Assembly: GCF_006439395.2 (NCBI RefSeq)
Contig: NZ_CP083950.1
Coordinates: forward strand, 2,728,001 to 2,792,000
DNA length: 64,000 bases
Reading direction: 5' to 3'
Source: Mesorhizobium sp. B4-1-4
Lineage (GTDB): Bacteria > Pseudomonadota > Alphaproteobacteria > Rhizobiales > Rhizobiaceae
In this document: positions 1-10,200 of the stretch, in pieces
Position numbering within the stretch: position 1 is the stretch's first letter
Layout of the letters: the number at the start of each line of letters is the position of its first letter
Translations under genes and position numbers: made by a program
The notes under the pieces: model-generated
Told to the model about the DNA's origin: nothing
The model's input: only the letters and a program-made list of their open reading frames with translations
The model's database searches: none

Positions 1-2089
1 GGCCGAGGCGGCACCGGGCGTGCTGCAAGTGCTCACACCAGACACCATCATCAGCCTGAAAACCGCCTCGGACTGGTTCGGCACGCCGCCGCCCGACAAG
101 CCCTATTGCCCGCTGGCGCGCGATATCACCTTCTCGGGCCAGCATGTCGCCGCTGTCATCGCCGAGACCTTCGAGCAGGCGGTCGCCGCGGCGGCACTCG
201 TCAAGGTCAGCTATGACGAGACGCCGGCCATCGTCGACCTCAGCGACGGCAAGGCCGGCGACGGCATCCCGATCGACGCCATGACCAAGGAATGGGGCGA
301 CGCCCAGGCCGCCTTCGCCTCGGCCCCGGTGCGGATCTGCGCCGCCTATAACACCCCGCGCGAATACCAGGCGCCGATGGAGCCGCATGGCCTGATCGCT
401 CGCTGGGAGGGCGACAGGCTGACCGTGTGGGAGCCGAGCCAGTGGCTGGACGGCATGGCCCGCACCTATGCCGAATGGTTCGGCGTGCCGTTCGAGAATG
501 TGCGGCTGGTCTCGCCCTATATTGGCGGCGGCTTCGGCTCCAAGGCGCTGGCGCTCAGCCATGGCGCGGTGGCCGCATGTGCCGCCAAGATGCTCGGCCG
601 GCCGGTGCGGCTGGTGATGACGCGCCCGCAGACCTTCACCGGTTACGGCGGCCGCGCCGCGACCCGGCAGACGGTGACGATCGGCGCCGACCATGACGGC
701 CTGATCCAGTCGATCGTGCATCGCGGCGTCAATGAAACATCGATCGACGGCATGTGGGTCGAGCCGCTGGGATCGGTCACTTCGATCATGTACGCGACCC
801 CGAATTTCTCCTCCAGGCAGAATGTCGTGCGGGTGAATTCGGTGGTGCCGGGCGCCATGCGCGCGCCGGGCGAAAACCCGAGCGCCTTCGGTATCGAAAG
901 CGCCATCGACGAACTCGCCTACGAGGTCGGCATCGATCCGCTGGAGATCCGGCTGCGCAACTACGCCGAACAGGATCCGGAAGCGAAAAAAGCCTGGTCG
1001 ACCAGGCAATTGCGCGAGGCTTTTGCCGTGGGCGCCGAGCGCTTCGGCTGGGTCAGGCGCACGCCGGAGCCGCGCTCGATGCGCGACGGCAACCAGTTGA
1101 TCGGCTGGGGCGTCGCCGCCGGCACCTATCCGGTGCGGCGCGCCTATGGCGAGGCGATCGTGCGCATCCTGGCCGACGGCTCGGTCGAGGTCGAAAGCTC
1201 CTCGATCGACATGGGCCAGGGCACCTACACCATCCTGGCGCAGACCGCGGCCGAGACGGTTGGCGTGCCAGCCGACGACGTGGTGGTGAAGCTGGGCGAT
1301 TCCCGCTTTCCCCGAGCCGGCGTCACCGGCGGCTCACGGCTGGCCGGCGTCATGACCGGTGCCGTCTACAAGGCCGCGACCTCGGCGCTCGACCAGTTGA
1401 TCGGCCTAGCGATCAGCGATCCGCGCTCGCCCTTCCACGCCCTGCAGGCCAACACGCTGGTCGTCGCCAACGGCCGTATCACCGCGCCGCGCGGCGACGG
1501 CCCCGATGTCTCGATCGCCGAACTGCTCAAAAACGTCGGCCGCGACCGCATCGAAGCGATGGGCGACACCATGCCGGCCAATTCGAGCGCCGAGGACCGC
1601 TACAAGAACTACACCACCATCGCCATGGCGCTGCCGCATACCGAGGGCGACTATTCCCGCCACTCCTGGTGCGCGCATTTCGTCGAGGTGCGCGTCGACG
1701 AGGATTTCGGCACGGTGCGCGTGTCGCGCGTGGTGTCGGCGCTGGATTCGGGCCGGCTCTACAACCCGAAGCTCGCCGAAAGCCAGTGGAAGGGCGGCAT
1801 CATCATGGGCATCGGCCAGGCGCTGCTCGAGGAAGGCATCATGGACCGCCGCCACGGCCGCATCGTCAACAACAACCTCGCCGATTATCTGGTGCCGACC
1901 AATGCCGACATTCCCGACATCGAGGTGATCTCGGTCGGCATCCCCGACCTGCATTCCTCGATGCTCGGTGGCAAGGGCGTCGGCGAACTCGCCATCGTCG
2001 GCGTCGCCCCGGCAATCGCCAACGCGGTATTCCACGCCACGGGCAAGAGGGTTCGCGATCTGCCGATCACGCTGGAGAAGCTGATTTAG
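1..2089 (+). CDS. Xanthine dehydrogenase family, molybdopterin-binding subunit (5' truncated)
   Basis: Large molybdenum-cofactor subunit of an aldehyde or xanthine dehydrogenase-type hydroxylase. The open frame continues upstream from the GTG at 20 to the window edge (frame starts at base 2), so the true start lies outside; about 695 residues are present and roughly 50 are missing. Visible signatures are the glycine-rich cofactor loop YIGGGFGSKA, the MRAPGE motif, and GGKGVGELAIVG near the C-terminus, which carries the glutamate used as catalytic base in this family. The C-terminal part resembles the periplasmic aldehyde oxidoreductase subunit PaoC. The [2Fe-2S] and FAD subunits would be expected upstream, outside the window. 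The substrate cannot be told from sequence. Confidence 0.93.
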   Translation, partial: AEAAPGVLQVLTPDTIISLKTASDWFGTPPPDKPYCPLARDITFSGQHVAAVIAETFEQAVAAAALVKVSYDETPAIVDLSDGKAGDGIPIDAMTKEWGDAQAAFASAPVRICAAYNTPREYQAPMEPHGLIARWEGDRLTVWEPSQWLDGMARTYAEWFGVPFENVRLVSPYIGGGFGSKALALSHGAVAACAAKMLGRPVRLVMTRPQTFTGYGGRAATRQTVTIGADHDGLIQSIVHRGVNETSIDGMWVEPLGSVTSIMYATPNFSSRQNVVRVNSVVPGAMRAPGENPSAFGIESAIDELAYEVGIDPLEIRLRNYAEQDPEAKKAWSTRQLREAFAVGAERFGWVRRTPEPRSMRDGNQLIGWGVAAGTYPVRRAYGEAIVRILADGSVEVESSSIDMGQGTYTILAQTAAETVGVPADDVVVKLGDSRFPRAGVTGGSRLAGVMTGAVYKAATSALDQLIGLAISDPRSPFHALQANTLVVANGRITAPRGDGPDVSIAELLKNVGRDRIEAMGDTMPANSSAEDRYKNYTTIAMALPHTEGDYSRHSWCAHFVEVRVDEDFGTVRVSRVVSALDSGRLYNPKLAESQWKGGIIMGIGQALLEEGIMDRRHGRIVNNNLADYLVPTNADIPDIEVISVGIPDLHSSMLGGKGVGELAIVGVAPAIANAVFHATGKRVRDLPITLEKLI

Positions 2090-2097
2090 GACGGAGT

Positions 2098-2251
2098 AAT
2101 CTCCCCCCTCGAGGGGGAGACGTCGCCGAAGGCGACAGAGGGGGGTCGCCACACGTGGAGCGCCAACTCCCCTTGCGGCGCAGGCAAGGCCAAGCCCGGT
2201 CGAACCGACCCCCTCTGCCTGCCGGCCATCTCCCCCTCGAGGGGGGAGATT
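2098..2251. repeat. Palindromic intergenic repeat between convergent genes
   Basis: Two 23-nt arms (2098-2120 and 2229-2251) are exact reverse complements, and each arm is itself nearly palindromic around CTCGAG. An inner GAGGGGGGTCG (2138-2148) is also mirrored by CGACCCCCTC. The element fills the gap between the convergent dehydrogenase and slipin genes and could fold into a long hairpin acting as a two-way terminator. It resembles the short palindromic repeats common in rhizobial genomes. Confidence 0.75.
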
Positions 2252-2264
2252 ACGCACTCCTTCA

Positions 2265-3023
2265 TCACGTCCCCTGCCCCTTCAGGAATTGGCTGAGCAG
2301 ATCCACCGGCAGCGGGAACACCACCGTGGACGAGCGCTCGCCGGCGATGTCGTGCAAGGCCTCGAAATAGCGCAGCTGCATGGCCTGCGGCTCGGCCGCC
2401 AGCATGCGGCCCGCCTCGACCAGTTTCGCCGCCGCCTGCTGCTCGCCATCGGCGTTGATTACCTTGGCGCGCCGCAGCCGCTCGGCCTCGGCCTGCTTGG
2501 CGATGGCGCGGATCATGTTTTCGTTGAGGTCGACATGCTTGATCTCGACATTGGACACCTTGATGCCCCATGCGTCGGTGCGTTGGTCGAGGATTTCCTG
2601 GATGTCGCTGTTGAGCCTGTCGCGCTCGGCCAGCATCTCGTCGAGTTCGTGCTTGCCGAGCACCGAGCGCAGCGTGGTCTGCGCCAGCTGGTTGGTGGCG
2701 GCCATGAAGTCTTCTACCTGGATGACCGCCCGCTCGGCGTCGACGATGCGGAAATAGAGCACCGCGTTGACCTTGACCGAGACATTGTCGCGCGAAATCA
2801 CGTCCTGCGGCGGCACATCCCGCACCACCACGCGCAGGTCGACCTTCACCATCTGCTGGATGAAGGGGACAAGGATGATGAGACCCGGCCCCTTGACCCC
2901 GGTGAAGCGGCCGAGCGTGAAGACCACGCCGCGCTGATATTCCCGGAGGATGCGTATGGACGCGGACAGAAATATGATCACGACCAGCGCAACGATCAGA
3001 TAGGCCACGTAACCAATCATCAT
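2265..3023 (-). CDS. Slipin / SPFH (band 7) membrane protein
   Basis: 252-residue slipin-type stomatin homologue. One N-terminal membrane segment (about residues 3-22, [18 protein letters not shown]) is followed by the SPFH domain with the typical [14 protein letters not shown] stretch, then a helical region rich in Ala and Glu ([17 protein letters not shown]). The start at 3023 was chosen because its ATG overlaps the stop codon of the upstream nfeD-like gene (ATGA), showing translational coupling; a longer open frame upstream is antisense-like readthrough. Slipins and NfeD proteases form paired operons that act on membrane microdomains. The target of this pair is unknown. Confidence 0.93.
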   Translation of the reverse strand: MMIGYVAYLIVALVVIIFLSASIRILREYQRGVVFTLGRFTGVKGPGLIILVPFIQQMVKVDLRVVVRDVPPQDVISRDNVSVKVNAVLYFRIVDAERAVIQVEDFMAATNQLAQTTLRSVLGKHELDEMLAERDRLNSDIQEILDQRTDAWGIKVSNVEIKHVDLNENMIRAIAKQAEAERLRRAKVINADGEQQAAAKLVEAGRMLAAEPQAMQLRYFEALHDIAGERSSTVVFPLPVDLLSQFLKGQGT

Positions 3024-4393
3024 TGTCTTGCTCCATTCCTTCCCGTGTCGCGCCGCCGCACGGTCAGTACGAGGTCGGCGATATCGGTCACCTCGACGCT
3101 GTCGCCGGCCGCGATCGGTTCGTCGGCCTTCGCCCGCCAGCGCTCGCCCAGGGCCAGCACATGGCCCTCGCCGCCCTGCCAATCGAGGATCTCGGCCAGC
3201 TGGCCGCGCATCGCCTCGCCGCCGACGCGCGGCGGGTTCTTGCGCGCCGCCCAGAGATAGGTGCCGCTCAGCAGCGCCAATCCAAGCGTCAGCGCGGCGG
3301 CGGGACCGATGACCGCCCATGACATGGCAAAGCCCGGCCCCTCGACCCTGAGCAGCATGGTTGCGCCGAACAGAAAGGCGGCCACGCCGCCGAGCCCAAG
3401 CACGATGGTGGGATTGAAGGCCTCGATGATGAGGAAAACGACGCCGAGCAGCATCAGGGCAAGGCCGGTATAGTTGATCGGCAGGAGATCGAGCGCGTAG
3501 AGGCCGAGCACGAGGCAGATGGTGCCGATGACGCCGGGCGCCACGGCACCCGGGCTGGTGAACTCGAAGACGATGCCATAGACGCCGACCAGCATCAGGA
3601 TGACGGCGGTGTTGGGATCGGTGATGACGAAAAGCAGCCGGATGAACCAGCCGGGCTCCAGCGTCTCGACCGGCAGCCCTTTCGTCGCCAGCCCCACTTT
3701 CCTGCCGGCCACATCGACGGTGCGCCCATCGGCCAGTTGCAGGAGTTCGGTGGTGTCGCGGGCGACGAAGTCGATCACATGTTCCTGCAGCGCCGCATTG
3801 GCCGAAAGGCTCGCCGCCTCGCGCACGGCCTTCTCGCCCCAGTCGCCATTGCGACCGCGCAGTTCGGCGAGCGAACGGATCAGGGCGACGGCGTCATTGG
3901 TCACCTTGGCCATCATCGCGTCGCCCGCAGGCCGTCCACTGGCGTCCTTCTGGTCGCCCTTCTCGCCGCCCGGAAGCGACGGCAGCCCGCCAATCTCCAC
4001 CGGCGTCGCGGCACCCAGATTGGTACCGGGCGCCATGACAGCGACATGGGTGGCGTAGAGGATGTAGGTGCCGGCGCTCGCTGCATGGCCGCCGGCCGGC
4101 GCGACATAGCCGATGACAGGCAGCGGCGACGCCAGTATATCGGCGATCATCTCGCGCATCGAGGTAACCAGCCCGCCCGGCGTATCAAGTTGCAGGATGA
4201 GGACCGTGGCGTCCCGTTTGGCCGCGGCATCAAGCGCCTCCTCGAGCTGCCTGCTGCTTGCCGGCCCGATGGCGCCGTCAATGACAATGCGCAACGCGAC
4301 CCTCTCGCTCCCGGCCGAAGAGAAGGGACAAAGAACAGCCGCGACGATGAAGGCCGCGGCAAGAAGGGCCACCCGCGCGAAGGTCACGCTCAA
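3020..4393 (-). CDS. NfeD family ClpP-class membrane serine protease
   Basis: 457-residue long-form NfeD protein. A signal peptide (residues 1-27) precedes a ClpP/SppA-like domain (about 34-215) with LQLDTPGG and [11 protein letters not shown]; Ser106 in the latter is the likely nucleophile. Four to five membrane segments follow (about 235-375), then a C-terminal OB-fold NfeD domain (about 395-450) beginning near [10 protein letters not shown]. Full-length members cleave the C-terminus of the partner stomatin/slipin, which is encoded immediately downstream with a 4-nt overlap. The gene is the first of a two-gene operon. Confidence 0.93.
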   Translation of the reverse strand: MSVTFARVALLAAAFIVAAVLCPFSSAGSERVALRIVIDGAIGPASSRQLEEALDAAAKRDATVLILQLDTPGGLVTSMREMIADILASPLPVIGYVAPAGGHAASAGTYILYATHVAVMAPGTNLGAATPVEIGGLPSLPGGEKGDQKDASGRPAGDAMMAKVTNDAVALIRSLAELRGRNGDWGEKAVREAASLSANAALQEHVIDFVARDTTELLQLADGRTVDVAGRKVGLATKGLPVETLEPGWFIRLLFVITDPNTAVILMLVGVYGIVFEFTSPGAVAPGVIGTICLVLGLYALDLLPINYTGLALMLLGVVFLIIEAFNPTIVLGLGGVAAFLFGATMLLRVEGPGFAMSWAVIGPAAALTLGLALLSGTYLWAARKNPPRVGGEAMRGQLAEILDWQGGEGHVLALGERWRAKADEPIAAGDSVEVTDIADLVLTVRRRDTGRNGARQ

Positions 4394-4651
4394 AGCTCCA
4401 TGGATTCAATATGGGGTTGTATTTGGGCGAGTCCATAGAGGACGCGACATCGGCGATCGTGACGGCCGAAGCGACGGCCGGGAGGGCAAGATGGCGGGCA
4501 GGCCAGAGGAGACGCGCGAAGAATCCCAGCCCTCGGCGCGCCGCGTGAATCCGTTCGACGCGACGCTCTTCAGGAGTGAGCGCAAATCAGCAGGCTTGGG
4601 TCCGCGAACGCGCGCAACCGCCGGTCTCCCCTGCGGAGCAGATCGGCGGCT

Positions 4652-5797
4652 TCAGCGCCAATCAGCTGCCAGCGGCGTGCCGATGTCCGAAACGAGTTTG
4701 ACGAGATCGGCCTGGCGTCTCGTGCCGGTCTTGGCGAAGATGCGGTTGAGGTGTGTCTTCAGCGTGGTTTCGCCGATGCCGAGCGACGATGCGCTCTTCG
4801 AGGCGGACAATCCGCTGCCGATGCGCAGCAGCACCCGCGCCTCCGCGGGCGTAAGGTCGAACAATGTGGTGAGAACGGCTTCCGGCAGTGGCGAAGCGGA
4901 CGTCGTGGTCGACACGAAGACGGCGACGCAAGCGGGCCGAAAAACCGCGCGGGCGGTTCCTTCGGTCAACGGCAATACATAGGCGACGGCCGGCGGCTGC
5001 CCCGGGGCCGAAATGGGCAGGCCTATGCCTCGGGCGCCAAGCGAGGCATCCGCGCTGGCGGCATTGGCGATCGCATCCAGAAGGGGACGGGCCACCGCCG
5101 GGTTTTGCACCTGGAGCAGGCCTTTCCTGGAAAGAATCGGGCCCTGCATCGAAAACATCCGTTCGGCGGCCCCGTTCGCGTGGAGGATCGCGCCATTGGC
5201 GCCGGTCAGAACAACAGGCACGGCCAAATGGTCGAGCGCCTGGCGATAAAGATTGGCGGTAACGCGGGTCTGATCGAGCAGGTCTCCAATCAGCGACGCA
5301 CGGCGCAGATGCGGCGAGAGCAATGCCAGGAAACGCTGATCTTCGGCTGAGATGACTGCCCTCGTGGCCCGCGTGGTGCAGCCCACGAGCCCGATCCGGT
5401 CCGATGTATGAACGAATTTGGTGATGCAGCCTTCACGCAATCCCTGCGGTTTGGCCCAATTCTGAAAAAACGGCGTCTGCTGGAGTTCGGCCTCGCTCAT
5501 CCGCGACAGCGTGGCGACAGGGGTGTCGACGTCGCCGACGACTGCGGCCTTCAGCCCCGGAATCGTGTCGAAGTCATAGTCATCCTGGAGCACGCGCATT
5601 TGCTCCGGATCCCAGGGCGATTGGGCCGCGAAGCGGCCATGATTGCCGTCGGCGCTGGCAAGCGCGATGGTGGTATAGGCGGCGTCGACAGCCGTTGTGA
5701 TCCGGGTCATCACCCCGGCCCAGCCGTCGGGGTTCAAAACGCAATCATAGATATCGCCGACAATCGAAGAAAGGACTTCGCTGCTTGGTCTCTCCAT
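4652..5797 (-). CDS. LuxR C-terminal domain transcriptional regulator
   Basis: 381 residues from the ATG at 5797 (MERPSSEVLSSIVG); the frame stays open to an ATG at 5884, so the start is not certain. The last 65 residues form a LuxR/FixJ helix-turn-helix: LTPAEARVLLRIGSG, then a recognition helix in GIGETTLKTHLNRIFAKTG. The N-terminal 300 residues have no recognisable receiver or autoinducer-binding domain; a PAS-like stretch around residues 170-235 is possible (LVGANGAILHANGAAERMF-type pattern). It is transcribed divergently from the AraC-type gene at 6000. The ligand is unknown. Confidence 0.85.
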   Translation of the reverse strand: MERPSSEVLSSIVGDIYDCVLNPDGWAGVMTRITTAVDAAYTTIALASADGNHGRFAAQSPWDPEQMRVLQDDYDFDTIPGLKAAVVGDVDTPVATLSRMSEAELQQTPFFQNWAKPQGLREGCITKFVHTSDRIGLVGCTTRATRAVISAEDQRFLALLSPHLRRASLIGDLLDQTRVTANLYRQALDHLAVPVVLTGANGAILHANGAAERMFSMQGPILSRKGLLQVQNPAVARPLLDAIANAASADASLGARGIGLPISAPGQPPAVAYVLPLTEGTARAVFRPACVAVFVSTTTSASPLPEAVLTTLFDLTPAEARVLLRIGSGLSASKSASSLGIGETTLKTHLNRIFAKTGTRRQADLVKLVSDIGTPLAADWR

Positions 5798-5999
5798 CAC
5801 GCCTCCAAGCATGCCCCCGATCCCGCCGCTGGCGGATCTTGCGGCGTCATACTTTCGGATGACGCCAGGCGCGGTCGCTGTCAATTAAAGGTTCAATTCG
5901 ATCCATTGAACGCCACGCGGCCACTCTTGCCGGTTATTCTCACAATGGAAAGCATCGCGTTCGATTTTTTGAAACTGGGTGCTCTGTTGAGGTCTTACA

Positions 6000-6962
6000 T
6001 TGTCACGAAAGACGGTGTTTTCATCGGCTCAATTGCCATCACATCTTGACGAACGCGAACGATTTTCCCTCTGGCAAGACATTCATGTCGCGGAAATATG
6101 GTCGGTCGAGTACGGCATATCGGAAAAACTGCCTTTCGAAGCCGCGATCGAAGCCACGGCTGTCGGGCCGCTCGTTCTTGGCCATATGTCTGGAACCATC
6201 AAGCATGCGACGAGGAAGGCGAGCAACATCGCCGAAGACGACAATGACGGCTATCTGCTGCTGATCAACAAGGCCGACACCGTGTTGGCCGGGGCTCAGG
6301 TCGGCCGCGAATATGGCATCGGTCAGGGAGAAGCCGTCCTGGTCACCGCGTCGGAAGCGCTGAAAATGGGCGGTGCGGACAGGAATGTGTGGGCGAATGT
6401 GGTGGTCCCGCGCGCCATCCTTTCCAAGGCCTTCCCGCAGATCGACGACAGGCTGGCGTTGAAGATCGGCGCCGACAACGAAGCCCTCGATCTTCTCAAG
6501 CGCTATTGCCTGCTTCTTGAAACCGGCCGCCCGCTCGGCTCACTCGATCTCATAGCCCACGCGACGGAGACGATCGTCGATTTGATAGGCCTGGTGACCG
6601 GCGCGAAAGGTCAGGCTGCCGAACTGGCCGGCCTTCGTGGCCTGCGCGCCGCCAGGCTGCAGGCGATCCTGGCGAAGATCGCCGATAGTTTTACCGACCC
6701 CGGCATCTCCGCCCAAGGTGTCGCGCAAGAACTCGGCCTGTCGGCGCGCTACGTCCACGATCTCCTTCAGGAGACGGGCACCAGCTTCACCGAACGCGTT
6801 CTCGAACTGCGCTTGCAGCGAGCCCACAAGATGCTTTCGCACAGACACAATGACGACATGCGGGTCAGCGACATCGCCATGATAAGCGGATTCAGCGATG
6901 TGTCCTATTTCAACCGCTGCTTCCGTCGCCGCTTCGGCCACACGCCGACCGGGGCCAGATAG
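6000..6962 (+). CDS. AraC family transcriptional regulator
   Basis: 320-residue regulator with an N-terminal AraC-binding-like domain (about residues 20-190, of the kind found in NitR/FeaR-type proteins) and a C-terminal AraC/XylS domain with two helix-turn-helix units (about 215-320). The latter contains VAQELGLSARYVHDLLQE and the family signature IAMISGFSDVSYFNRCFRRRFGHTP. The start is a TTG at 6000; an in-frame stop lies just upstream (5988-5990) and a GAGGT-like site lies at 5989-5993. An internal GTG at 6013 is an alternative. It lies 267 bp before the autotransporter gene on the same strand and might control it, but no site supports this directly. Confidence 0.9.
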   Translation: MSRKTVFSSAQLPSHLDERERFSLWQDIHVAEIWSVEYGISEKLPFEAAIEATAVGPLVLGHMSGTIKHATRKASNIAEDDNDGYLLLINKADTVLAGAQVGREYGIGQGEAVLVTASEALKMGGADRNVWANVVVPRAILSKAFPQIDDRLALKIGADNEALDLLKRYCLLLETGRPLGSLDLIAHATETIVDLIGLVTGAKGQAAELAGLRGLRAARLQAILAKIADSFTDPGISAQGVAQELGLSARYVHDLLQETGTSFTERVLELRLQRAHKMLSHRHNDDMRVSDIAMISGFSDVSYFNRCFRRRFGHTPTGAR

Positions 6963-7229
6963 ATCTGGGCACCCTCCGGCAACCGGCAAACCGGCGCGCC
7001 ATTGTCCGATTCCCTCTCCTTGAAAGGCCGAAAAGCCATGGCGCCGGCGGCGATCGATGGGACCAAACGGCCACAGTGCGCGGAAAAGGCACGGCATTTC
7101 ACTCCAGTCCAATTCCAGTGCTGCCCTGCCCAAGACAACAGCCGGGTGCCGATGACATGTCAGCCTCAGGGTGCAACGACTGCCAGGTCAGGGGATTGAA
7201 TGCCGCAGAATGGATTTGAAGGCCGCAAG

Positions 7230-10200
7230 ATGAAGGCGTTGAAATATCTGGCGTTGGCTTCGACGGCGCTGATCGGCCTTGGCCAGTCGATCTCCGCATC
7301 GGCCGCCGATAGCTGGACCGGCGCCGCCTCCACGAACTGGTTTACCCCCGGAAACTGGAACCCCGCCGCTGTTCCGACATCGAGCGACGACGTTACTCTC
7401 GATGCCACGTTCCCGCATCCGGCGGTGGTCAATGCGCCGAATGCAGCCGCGCACTATGTGTTTGTCGGCACCATTGCCGATTACACAGGCTCGCTGACGA
7501 TTACGAACGGCGGCACCCTCTCCGACACCGCCGGTTATCTCGGCTACGTTTCGAACGCGAGCGGCACGGTGAGCGTCGTTGGAGCAGGCTCGGTCTGGAA
7601 CAACAGTTCCGACCTTTTCCTTGCCTCGGGTACGAACAGCACCGGCACCTTGACGATCTCGAACGGCGGCGCTGTCAGCGACACCGTGGGTCATGTCGGC
7701 TACGGTCAGGGGACCGGCACCGTGACGGTCGATGGGCCCGGCTCGACCTGGACCAACAGCGGGGCGCTCTTCATCGGCGATGCCGGCACCGGCACGCTGA
7801 CGATCTCCAATGGCGGCGCTGTCAGCAATTCCTTCGGCTCGATTGGTGAGCAGGCCGGTTCCAATGGCGCAGCGACGGTCACCGGCCCCGGCTCGTCCTG
7901 GACCAATTCCGGCAATCTCCTTGTCGGCTGGGGCGGCGCCGGCACGCTGACGATCCAGAACGGCGGCGCGGTAAGCAACGACAGTGGCATCGTCGGCGCC
8001 AAATCCGGCACGACCGGCGCTGTGACAGTCGCCGGCGCCGGCTCGTCCTGGACCAATTCCGGCGAGCTCTATGTCGGCTGGGACGGCGCCGGCACGCTGA
8101 CGGTCCAGAGCGGTGGCATGGTGAGCAACACCAACGGCTATATCGGCGCCAATTTCAGCCCGGCTGCCGCCGCGACGGTGGACGGCGCGGGCTCGCACTG
8201 GACCAATTCCGGCTTTCTCTCCATCGGCTATTTCGGTGACGGCGCGCTGACGATCCAGAACGGCGGCGCAGTGAGCGCTGCGTCGGGCTACATCGGCGTC
8301 AATCCCGGTTCGAGCGGCACCCTTACGGTCACCGGAAGCGGATCGACCTGGAGCGACACGGACGGCCTCTACGTTGGAAATGACGGCACTGGCATACTGA
8401 GCATCCAGAACGGCGGTCTTGTCAGCAGCAACATCGGCTTTGCCGGTGCCAATGCGGGCTCGACCGGCGCGGCGACGGTCAATGGCATAGGTTCGATCTG
8501 GAGCATCGCGTCGAGCCTCTTTGTCGGGAACGCCGGCACGGGCACATTGACGATTTCGAATGGCGGCGCCGTCAGCAATGGCGCGGGGACCATTGGCGCG
8601 AAAGCAGGCTCGACCGGCATGGTATTCGTCGACGGGTTGGGCTCGACATGGACCAACGGCGGATTGCTGGTTGTCGGCGATTACGGCACCGGCACGCTGG
8701 CGATCTCGAACGGCGGTACAGTCACCAGCAATGCCGGCTATCTGGGCTTTGATGTCGGGTCGACAGGTTCGGCGACGGTCAGCGGCGCGGGCTCAACCTG
8801 GACCAGCAGCAGCCTCCTTATTGTCGGTCAGCGCGGAACGAGCTCATTGATCGTCTCGAATGGCGGCAAGATCGCCGACACCGATGGCTGTCTGGGTTTT
8901 TATGCCGGGTCCACCGGTACCGCTGACATCGACGGCCCCGGCTCGACCTGGACCAATAGCGGAGATCTCAATGTCGGCATCAGTGGCACTGGCATGCTGA
9001 CGATCGCGAATGGCGGCACGGTGTCGACCAGCGGCGTGGTCAACATCGCCGTCCTGGCGGGCTCTGCCGGCACGTTGAACATCGGCGCGGCGAGCGGATC
9101 GCCCGCCGCCACCGCGGGCGCGCTCAATGCGGCAAGTGTCCAGTTCGGACCGGGTGCGGGCGCGATCAACTTCAATCACACCGACACGAACTACACGTTC
9201 GCGTCGGCGATCAGCGGCGCGGGCACGATCAACCAGATCGCCGGCACGACGAACCTGACCGCCGATTCGAGCGGCTTCACCGGTGCAACCAATGTCAGCG
9301 GCGGGCGGCTGGCCGTGAACGGTTCGCTGGCCAACTCGCTGATGACGATCTCGGGCGGCGCGCTGGGCGGCAACGGTACGGTTGGCGGCATCGTCGCACA
9401 GTCGGGCGGTATCATCGCACCGGGCAATTCGATCGGCACCCTCGATGTCGCGGGCGACATCGACCAGGCAGCGGGCTCGATCTACCAGGTCGAACTGACA
9501 TCGACCGGCCAGTCCGACCTCATCCAGGCGACGGGCACGGCGACGATCGCCGCCAGCGCGGTCCTCGACGTCGTCAAGACGGATGCCGCGCCTTACGTGC
9601 TTGGCACGCACTACACCGTGCTGCAAGCCGATACCGGCGTCATCGGCACCTACACGCTCAGCGGGGCCGGCCCCTTCATCGGCCTTGTCGCCAATTACGA
9701 CCCGACGCATATCTATCTCGATGTGGTGCAGGCGAAGTCCTTCGCCGCGGTCGGCCTGACGCCCAACCAGATCGCCACCGGCGGCGGCGCCGAAAGCCTT
9801 GGCGGCGGCAATCCGCTCTTTGATGCCATAATGGGCCTGCCGAGCGAAACCGCGGCCCAGGCGGCCTTCGACCAGCTCTCGGGTGATATCCATGCCTCGG
9901 CCAAGGGCATGCTGCTCGAAGACAGCGGCTTCATCCGCGATGCCGCCAGCAATCGCATCGCCGCGGCTTTCGGCGACGGTGGTGCGGCGGCACTGCCGGT
10001 CATGGCTTATGGCGAGGGTGGACCGGAGATGGTCGCCGCCGACACCGATCGCTTCGCCGTCTGGGGCCAAGCCTTTGGTTCGTGGGGCGACACGGACAGC
10101 GATGGCAACGCCGCCGCCTTCGACCGCTCGACCGGCGGCCTGCTGGCCGGCGCCGATACGTTGGTCGGCGGCTGGCGCGTCGGCCTCATCGGCGGCTACA

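Noticed and set aside
7490..9111. CRISPR-like regular repeats
   Set aside because: Units are about 150 bp, diverged and in frame; they encode a known autotransporter repeat and have no short identical repeats with unique spacers.
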